NCBI GenBank assembly: GCA_910583855.1
Contig: CAJTYL010000008.1
Coordinates: 48,564 to 112,563 of the forward strand
Reading direction: 5' to 3'
Length of the DNA: 64,000 nt
Origin: an uncultured Christensenella sp.
Lineage (GTDB): Bacteria; Bacillota; Clostridia; Christensenellales; Borkfalkiaceae
A program made the translations under genes and the position numbers. Within the stretch, counting starts at the first letter, position 1; each line of letters starts with the position of its first letter. The notes below the pieces were generated by a model. That model ran no database searches. It saw only the letters and a program-made list of their open reading frames with translations, and was not told the origin of the DNA. This document shows positions 58,089-64,000 of this stretch, in pieces.

Positions 58089-61000
58089 ATGGGAACTATA
58101 AAATTAAATAAAAACTTTGCAAATGACGAAGCAAAGCAAACAAACATCGTCAAAATTCCAACGGCTCCAAATTCCGATAAAACGATTCAAGGAAAAGCTG
58201 TTGCCGATGCGGATATTAAAAATTCAATAAAAATAAAATCTTCTGTAACAAACAACAGTACTTTTGTTATACAGGCTCCTAGCTCTCTATCCTGTTGGAT
58301 GGTTAGTAACGATGGGTATGGTGCGCAGGATAAATTTTATAAAAACAAATTGGAAGTTTATGCGCGCAAAGGCGATGCCGCTACAAAATGGTCAAGGATA
58401 ACGGCTACTAAACCCGAATTAAATGTTGATGACAAAAGCATATTCAAAGTTGAATTATTTCTTGCTACTGCCGCAGTTGGAGCAGGTTATTTTAGAATTA
58501 ACGGTAAAGCATCATATCCTGCACTTAGCATGTCAATCTTTTATGATTGTACAGAGGAATATAAGGCTGCTAAGGTGGGCGACACCTTGACATTTGCAAT
58601 TAGACCCGAGTTAAACACTTCCGATATAACTGAAGCAGAATTCAATATGACCACTGAGGCGCCCAAGCTTATAATTTCATATTACGACGTTAAACCCAAT
58701 ACAGATTCGGTACAACCTTATTATAAAAATATTCCTTTTTCCGAATATACCGAAGGGTATTTAAATTTAGCAAACGGGGATTTGATATCTGTAATAAATG
58801 ATAGAGTGTGTGATAATTTAACTTTACCTTTAAATTTATCACACATATATAAATATGGCAGCGGCGATAACTTTTGCGGTACGGATTGGCGGTTAAACAT
58901 TAATAAACGTTTGATAGTCGCAGACGGAGATGATGACCATATCACAAAATTTACCTTTATAGATGAAAGAGGGGATTGCCATCAATTTCAAGAATGTTAT
59001 TACTATATCGAGAATAACGAATATAAATTTTTACCCAAAGACAGTATTACGATAGATTTAAACGGTAATTTCATATTTGAAGATAAAACGGTTTTAGTTT
59101 GTCAGATATGCAAAGGATATAAGCTTATTCCGGAAATCAACGATTTTATTAATTCCGATATGCTTCAGCAAAAAAGCAACGAACATGTAAATCTTGAAGA
59201 ACAAATCAAAACTTATGAAAATGCTTTAAAAGACTATGTTCTTATAAGCGATTCCGATTACAGCATATTGAAGGAATTAGGTAGTTTAGATAAAACGGAT
59301 TATGAAAATTTTATAAAATTAGCAAATACGCCTATTCAACCGAAAACTACGCCTTGTTATGTGGCTATGACCAAATCCGCCGCGCAACAGTTGATGTCTT
59401 TGTCGCTGTCCGTTAAGCAATTAAATGCTTCAAAAGATGACAATAACACAAAGGAAAATTTTAAATTGATTTATGAAAAACAAATCGTTAACCTCAACAG
59501 TCAAATCAATTTTATAATCTCACAAGCAAAAAACAGCTTAAATACGTTAAAAGAAAATTTTGCAGCTTATTATACCAAGAAAGCGCAATTGGAATTGGTT
59601 TTGCGCCAAACCCCTAAAAACTTCTTGCAAGATAATAACGGTATTATAAACGGATTTAATCTTTATGGTAATTTAGTTTATGTAAGCGATAGTTACGGAA
59701 ATTACGTCGCCGTTGAATACGATACGGAAGATAAAATCATAAGCATTACAGATAATAAAGGTAAACAGGTAAAATTTGATTATTGCAACGGTCTTCTTCA
59801 AAGCATTACCGATTCCCGCGGTATTATAACTAAATACGTATATGATACTCAAAAAAGATTACAGCGCGTTTTGTATGCAGATGATAATCACGTAAATTTG
59901 ATGTATTCAACAGACAACAGGTTACAAGTCTTAAAAAGAACTGAAAATTTTCAAATAAGATTATACTATCCCGACAGTTTATTAACGCGCATAGTTATAG
60001 GAAAAGGTACGCCGGCAAAAACGGTTACAGATTTAAAAATCGATCGTGCCGGCAGTGACGTAACGATTGATTTTTCAAACGGAAAATATGAAAAATATAC
60101 GTTTGATTCTGATACCCGTTTAATACGATTCGAACAGAAAGACTTCACGGGTGTAATTAAATCAACAAATTATCAATATGGTTTTTCAAACGGTAACCAA
60201 ATAACGACTGTTACAAGTGACAACGTAGGCTCACCCGATATTTCGGTAGTGGAAAAATATAATCTCCTTGATCAACTGGTTAGCAAAACTAAAGATTGGG
60301 TAAATATTTCTTATAATGTTAAAGTCAAGACGGAAGAAACCTATTGCTATGACACTTCAGGGAAATTGACAGATACGAAATTAACGCAATTTATCGATAA
60401 CGGCGGAGAAATATCCGAAATGATAGCCGTTGTAAAATACGCCTACAACGCGCAGGGCAGCCTTATTTTAACCGAAAGCTACGTTGAGGGCGAAGAGCTT
60501 ACTTACGGTAAAAATTTTGAGGAAAGGGTTTACGACGATAAAGGGAATATTATCAAAACTATTTCCTGGAACAGCTTAGACAGCTCTACAAAATTCTATT
60601 CGGAAAATGTTTACGCCGAAAACGGACAGGTTATTGCTGATAAGAACGGTCTCGGTGAAACGGCGGCGGAATACGAATACGTCGACGGGACGAACTTAGT
60701 CAATAGCACAACTTTGCCCAACGGCGGCAAAATTGCCTACGGCAGGAATCCTTACAACGGTGCGGTAACTTCCGTTACGCAAAGCACGGAGGAGGGCGAG
60801 GCAAACGCAACGGATATAATCTACGAGCACGGTTTACCCGTTGAGGTCAAAAGCGGAAATACAGTTATAAATTATACATACGACCATAACCGTAAAATAA
60901 CTAAGGTATCGTTAAATGGCGCCGAACAGCTTTCAAGCTCCTATGACGACGAATACAGTTATAATTTTGAGGACGAATCTGCTTCGTTTGGCTTCAAAAG

Positions 61001-63266
61001 CATATCTTATCAGACGGGGAACGATACCGTAACCGTTAAAACGGAAAAATGGGGTAGTAATGACGAAGAGTCGGGCGCTTTGAAAATAACCGAAGAAACT
61101 TCCGTAAACGGCGAAATAATAAACGTTAAAAACTATGACGTCAAAGGTCAGTTGGTAAAAGAGTATAATTACGTTTTGGGCGACGAATTTACCTTTAGTG
61201 ATAATTTTGAAGATTATACTCCCAACCCCGATGCAGTTGTGTCGAGGAATCCCGACGGCAACCCTGTCGGCAACCAAACCGACTTCGTCTATAACCAATT
61301 TGATAAGCTCGTATTGGTTACGTCAAGGTCGAACCTGCTTGACGCGGGCAGACAGTTTTCAATGCGGGAAAGTTACGGCTACGACGGATACGGCTTATTG
61401 AGGTCCCGCTCAATAGAAGGCGGTTGCACTCATTTATATACGTATACCTACAAAGAAAACGCCGCGCGAGACTTGGATTATATTTCCTTTGGCGATTATA
61501 AGTTCAAATCTTTATCCGACGTAAACGGCAGGAACACGGGCAAAGAGATTTATAACGGCGAAAATAAAGTTGCCGCGGAGTATATATCGTACCGAAAGGT
61601 AGGAGACCACGCCACGAATATGCCCTCAACCGTATGGTTCGGAAGCGGCGCGGAGATGAAAGACAGCATAAAATATAAGTACGACGCCTGCGGCAATATC
61701 TGCGAAATCAAGGGAAACGGGCATATAGTAGCAAAGTACAAGTACGATGCGTTAAACCGCCTTATCCGTGAAGACAACAAAGCCCTTAACAAGACCTCCG
61801 TGTTTACCTACGATAATAGCGGCAATATAACTGAACGCTGCGAATATGCTTATACCGCAAAGGACGGGGAAGAGCTTTCCGAACTCGAATGTATTCACCA
61901 TAGCTATAAGTATAACGGAGATAAGCTATTATCGTACGACGGGGAAAAGTGCGAGTATAACAACCTCGGCAACCCCACTAAGTACAGGAACAAAAAGGTC
62001 GGATGGCTGTTCGGTAAATTTCTTACCGAATACGACGCTAACAAGTTTGTCTACGACGGTAAGGGAAGAAGAATAAACAAGAACGGAATACATACTTTAT
62101 ACGACGCTGAAAATAATATAATCGGCAATTTTGACCAATTGCAGTTTGTCTACGACGATAAAGGCTTGGCAGGGGTAGTCCAAATAACGAAACAATACTA
62201 CGCAGAGGACGAAGAGGGCAATAAAACTATGCTGCCGGACAGTACAGGTTCAACGGGTGTAGCGGAAGTTTTGGTGCAGTACTTCTACCGCAAAGACGCG
62301 CAGGGGAATATCGTTGCCATACTTGACGAAACGGGCGCGGTCGTGGTAAGATATATCTACGATGCCTGGGGCAACCACGCCGTGCTCGACGCAAACGGAA
62401 ACGATATAGACGATCCCAACCACGTGGGCAACCTGAATCCGTTCAGATACCGCGGTTATTACTACGACGTGGAAACGGGCTTGTACTTCCTGCAAACGCG
62501 TTACTACGACCCCGAAGTCGGCAGATTTATTTCGCAGGACGGCGTGGAATACGCCGACCCGACTACCGTTAACGGCTTAAACCTTTACGCTTACTGCGGC
62601 AATAATCCCGTAATGGGCTACGACCCTACGGGCACGATAGATTGGGGGGCAGTAGGTAGATTTATCGGCGGATTGTTCTTGGGACTAGCCGGTGCGGCAA
62701 TTGCTGTGGCTAGCGTGATGAATGCTTTATACCACCCTCTTTTTACGGTTGCTTGCGAATTCGGTCTTACGATAGGAATGTACGGCGCTGCGTTAATGGG
62801 CTCAGCTTTTGACAGTACTATTTATAACGATATGGATCGTATCGGTTGGAATCCTTATAATAATGACGCAAACGCTGTTGTGCAATCTCAAATGATGTCT
62901 TTTTATAACGGTGTACCGATTATAAGAGCAGATATGGGCGGCGGTCGGTCTGGTTCTGTCGGTATAATAATGCTTGATAGAACGAATGTAAATGATGATA
63001 CGGTAAGGCACGAATTCGGACATGTTCCGCAACTTATGATGTTGGGTATTACTAGATATTTGCTATGTATTGGTTTGCCCTCATACAAAGAATGGCATAA
63101 AAGGACATCTTGGACTTATTACCAAGCACCATGGGATGCCGGAGCCGATCTTTTCGGCGGAGTTACGAGAGGATATTCCAATGTGGATTACGAACGAGCG
63201 TTAAAATATTTAGTATATTCCTATTTTTTAGGACCGATTGTTCATTCTTTCTATAAAAAGCTTTGA
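58089..63266 (+). CDS. Rhs/YD-repeat polymorphic toxin with HExxH tip
   Basis: 1725 residues. No signal peptide. Residues 1-210 resemble a DNRLRE-like beta domain; the middle has scattered YD repeats (for example YDAWGNHAVLDANG), and the conserved core end RYYDPEVGRFISQDG and AYCGNNPVMGYDPTG closes near residue 1515. After DPTG the variable tip (about 210 residues) has two hydrophobic stretches, then HEFGH at 1641-1645, a zinc-protease HExxH motif, followed by a Gly/Pro-Ser segment and a late AGADLFGG. I infer a contact-dependent or secreted toxin whose tip is a metallopeptidase. Export route is unknown. RBS AAGGAG. Confidence 0.88.
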   Translation: MGTIKLNKNFANDEAKQTNIVKIPTAPNSDKTIQGKAVADADIKNSIKIKSSVTNNSTFVIQAPSSLSCWMVSNDGYGAQDKFYKNKLEVYARKGDAATKWSRITATKPELNVDDKSIFKVELFLATAAVGAGYFRINGKASYPALSMSIFYDCTEEYKAAKVGDTLTFAIRPELNTSDITEAEFNMTTEAPKLIISYYDVKPNTDSVQPYYKNIPFSEYTEGYLNLANGDLISVINDRVCDNLTLPLNLSHIYKYGSGDNFCGTDWRLNINKRLIVADGDDDHITKFTFIDERGDCHQFQECYYYIENNEYKFLPKDSITIDLNGNFIFEDKTVLVCQICKGYKLIPEINDFINSDMLQQKSNEHVNLEEQIKTYENALKDYVLISDSDYSILKELGSLDKTDYENFIKLANTPIQPKTTPCYVAMTKSAAQQLMSLSLSVKQLNASKDDNNTKENFKLIYEKQIVNLNSQINFIISQAKNSLNTLKENFAAYYTKKAQLELVLRQTPKNFLQDNNGIINGFNLYGNLVYVSDSYGNYVAVEYDTEDKIISITDNKGKQVKFDYCNGLLQSITDSRGIITKYVYDTQKRLQRVLYADDNHVNLMYSTDNRLQVLKRTENFQIRLYYPDSLLTRIVIGKGTPAKTVTDLKIDRAGSDVTIDFSNGKYEKYTFDSDTRLIRFEQKDFTGVIKSTNYQYGFSNGNQITTVTSDNVGSPDISVVEKYNLLDQLVSKTKDWVNISYNVKVKTEETYCYDTSGKLTDTKLTQFIDNGGEISEMIAVVKYAYNAQGSLILTESYVEGEELTYGKNFEERVYDDKGNIIKTISWNSLDSSTKFYSENVYAENGQVIADKNGLGETAAEYEYVDGTNLVNSTTLPNGGKIAYGRNPYNGAVTSVTQSTEEGEANATDIIYEHGLPVEVKSGNTVINYTYDHNRKITKVSLNGAEQLSSSYDDEYSYNFEDESASFGFKSISYQTGNDTVTVKTEKWGSNDEESGALKITEETSVNGEIINVKNYDVKGQLVKEYNYVLGDEFTFSDNFEDYTPNPDAVVSRNPDGNPVGNQTDFVYNQFDKLVLVTSRSNLLDAGRQFSMRESYGYDGYGLLRSRSIEGGCTHLYTYTYKENAARDLDYISFGDYKFKSLSDVNGRNTGKEIYNGENKVAAEYISYRKVGDHATNMPSTVWFGSGAEMKDSIKYKYDACGNICEIKGNGHIVAKYKYDALNRLIREDNKALNKTSVFTYDNSGNITERCEYAYTAKDGEELSELECIHHSYKYNGDKLLSYDGEKCEYNNLGNPTKYRNKKVGWLFGKFLTEYDANKFVYDGKGRRINKNGIHTLYDAENNIIGNFDQLQFVYDDKGLAGVVQITKQYYAEDEEGNKTMLPDSTGSTGVAEVLVQYFYRKDAQGNIVAILDETGAVVVRYIYDAWGNHAVLDANGNDIDDPNHVGNLNPFRYRGYYYDVETGLYFLQTRYYDPEVGRFISQDGVEYADPTTVNGLNLYAYCGNNPVMGYDPTGTIDWGAVGRFIGGLFLGLAGAAIAVASVMNALYHPLFTVACEFGLTIGMYGAALMGSAFDSTIYNDMDRIGWNPYNNDANAVVQSQMMSFYNGVPIIRADMGGGRSGSVGIIMLDRTNVNDDTVRHEFGHVPQLMMLGITRYLLCIGLPSYKEWHKRTSWTYYQAPWDAGADLFGGVTRGYSNVDYERALKYLVYSYFLGPIVHSFYKKL

Positions 63267-63285
63267 AGTTATTCGAGGGGACGTA

Positions 63286-63819
63286 ATGAAAAAATCACTT
63301 GTTAAATATTCGTTAATAGTGGTCTTTATTGTTGCATTGTTATTTTCTTTGAGCGGTTGTACGGCTTGTGCAAGGGAGCAGTGGCAACAAGTTTATGATT
63401 CCTATACTAACGATAAATATAAAGATAAGTTTGTTTTTCAAAGCTTTAAGGCTACCATTACTCAAGAAACTTTTGATAAAATAAAAACAGGTTTTGAGAT
63501 TTTGATTGATGTCGATGACTTCAATGAAAGATATTCGAATTACCCTAATGTGCAAGCGGCTATTGCTGTATATCAAACGCATTATTTTTATTTTGTAGAC
63601 GAGAGTATTCCTATTTTAGAACAAGCAGGCTTTTTCAACGATATTAATGAAACTACAATAATAACCTTTACAATTAACAGTTATATTGGATGGGATGGAT
63701 GGTGTTATCCTGTTTTTGCGGTAGCGATAGGCGAAAAAACTTACCTTGATTTTGAAACGGGCAAGGGAAACGTTTTAAATTACATTCAGCAAAGAATAGA
63801 AGATCCTTTGGGAAATTAA
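63286..63819 (+). CDS. Lipoprotein, candidate immunity partner
   Basis: 177 residues from ATG 63286 (GAGGGG upstream), 19 bp after the Rhs stop. Signal peptide with lipobox LSGC near residue 24, then an acidic, aromatic globular domain with no recognised family (for example YPNVQAAIAVYQTHYFYF). The position directly behind a polymorphic toxin tip is where the immunity gene normally sits, and the surface lipid anchor would suit blocking an incoming protease. This is inference from position. Confidence 0.7.
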   Translation: MKKSLVKYSLIVVFIVALLFSLSGCTACAREQWQQVYDSYTNDKYKDKFVFQSFKATITQETFDKIKTGFEILIDVDDFNERYSNYPNVQAAIAVYQTHYFYFVDESIPILEQAGFFNDINETTIITFTINSYIGWDGWCYPVFAVAIGEKTYLDFETGKGNVLNYIQQRIEDPLGN

Positions 63820-63822
63820 CGG

Positions 63823-63859
63823 AAAAGGGGCGGTTATTTTAACCGCCCCTTTTCTTTTT
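63823..63859 (+). terminator. Terminator of the Rhs-lipoprotein unit
   Basis: AAAAGGGGCGGTTA-TTT-TAACCGCCCCTTTT followed by CTTTTT. Confidence 0.9.
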
Positions 63860-63866
63860 AAAAATA

Positions 63867-64000
63867 GCCATTCTTGACAATACAGGCGCGGTTGTGGTAA
63901 GATATATCTACGATGCCTGGGGCAACCACGCCGTGCTCGACGCAAACGGAAACGACATAGACGCCCCTGACCACGTAGGCAACCTGAATCCTTTCAGATA
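63867..64000 (+). pseudogene. Orphan Rhs tip, 5'-truncated, runs off the window
   Basis: Starts in the middle of the Rhs core: the frame reads AILDNTGAVVVRYIYDAW and continues to GNLNPFR, over 85% identical in DNA to 62317-62450 of the full gene. There is no start codon or RBS, and the fragment begins right after a terminator. The frame is open at the window end, so a second core-end-plus-tip cassette should follow. Confidence 0.85.

Overview
The window looks like part of a spore-forming, anaerobic, low-to-mid GC Clostridia chromosome, probably an uncultured gut lineage. The basis is gene content: oxygen-independent ribonucleotide reductase (nrdDG), Rex, GTP-type PEP carboxykinase, sporulation and germination genes (spoIIR, sleB-ypeB, yyaC), BspA-type leucine-rich lipoproteins and a Firmicutes-style gene order (yaaO-like decarboxylase/tmk/holB/ricT; rpmH-rnpA-yidD-yidC-jag; parA-parB). 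The species call is inference; no rRNA is present.

Layout. 1-6784 is the N-terminal part (2261 codons in window) of one giant minus-strand beta-helix surface protein that runs off the left edge. 7.4-20.6 kb is mostly minus-strand metabolism and tRNA modification (Na+ symporter, glcK-rex, dut, nrdDG, glpK, ttcA, tcdA), with a plus-strand lipase and a RimK-like pair. 20.8-22.4 kb is an accessory patch: HTH regulator, SLOG protein, small membrane protein, tRNA-Arg and two tRNA-like tandem repeats. 22.5-34.5 kb carries mnmA, rsmI, an ABC exporter, an M42 peptidase, trmN6, ferredoxin, ricT, holB, tmk, a decarboxylase, lysS and greA. 36.5-43 kb has pckG and the jag-yidC-yidD-rnpA-rpmH and dnaN block. 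43-50 kb is the likely replication-origin neighbourhood (rsmG, DnaA boxes, parS-like sites, ftsH, parA, parB), and coding direction flips here from mostly minus to mostly plus. dnaA itself is not in the window. 50.4-57.2 kb holds two secreted lipoproteins, each behind a structured, terminator-ended leader RNA, then ypeB-sleB, a small HTH/peptide module and spoIIR. 57.4-64 kb has three tRNAs followed by an Rhs/YD-repeat polymorphic toxin, a lipoprotein that may be its immunity partner, and the start of a second, orphan Rhs tip.

The most interesting signals are: a recurrent promoter layout (-35, 17 bp, -10, exactly 6 bp, ATG) predicting leaderless mRNAs for at least six genes; two structured RNAs whose transcripts should begin exactly at a closing helix; the HTH/SLOG/membrane-protein module with palindromic operators around its promoter; the Rhs toxin with an HExxH tip and a downstream silent tip; and a 27-bp repeat found nine times at gene 3' ends, all in the left 41 kb. 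A greA leader hairpin, three NrdR boxes and sigma-G and sigma-F promoter matches are more conventional but well supported by the sequence.
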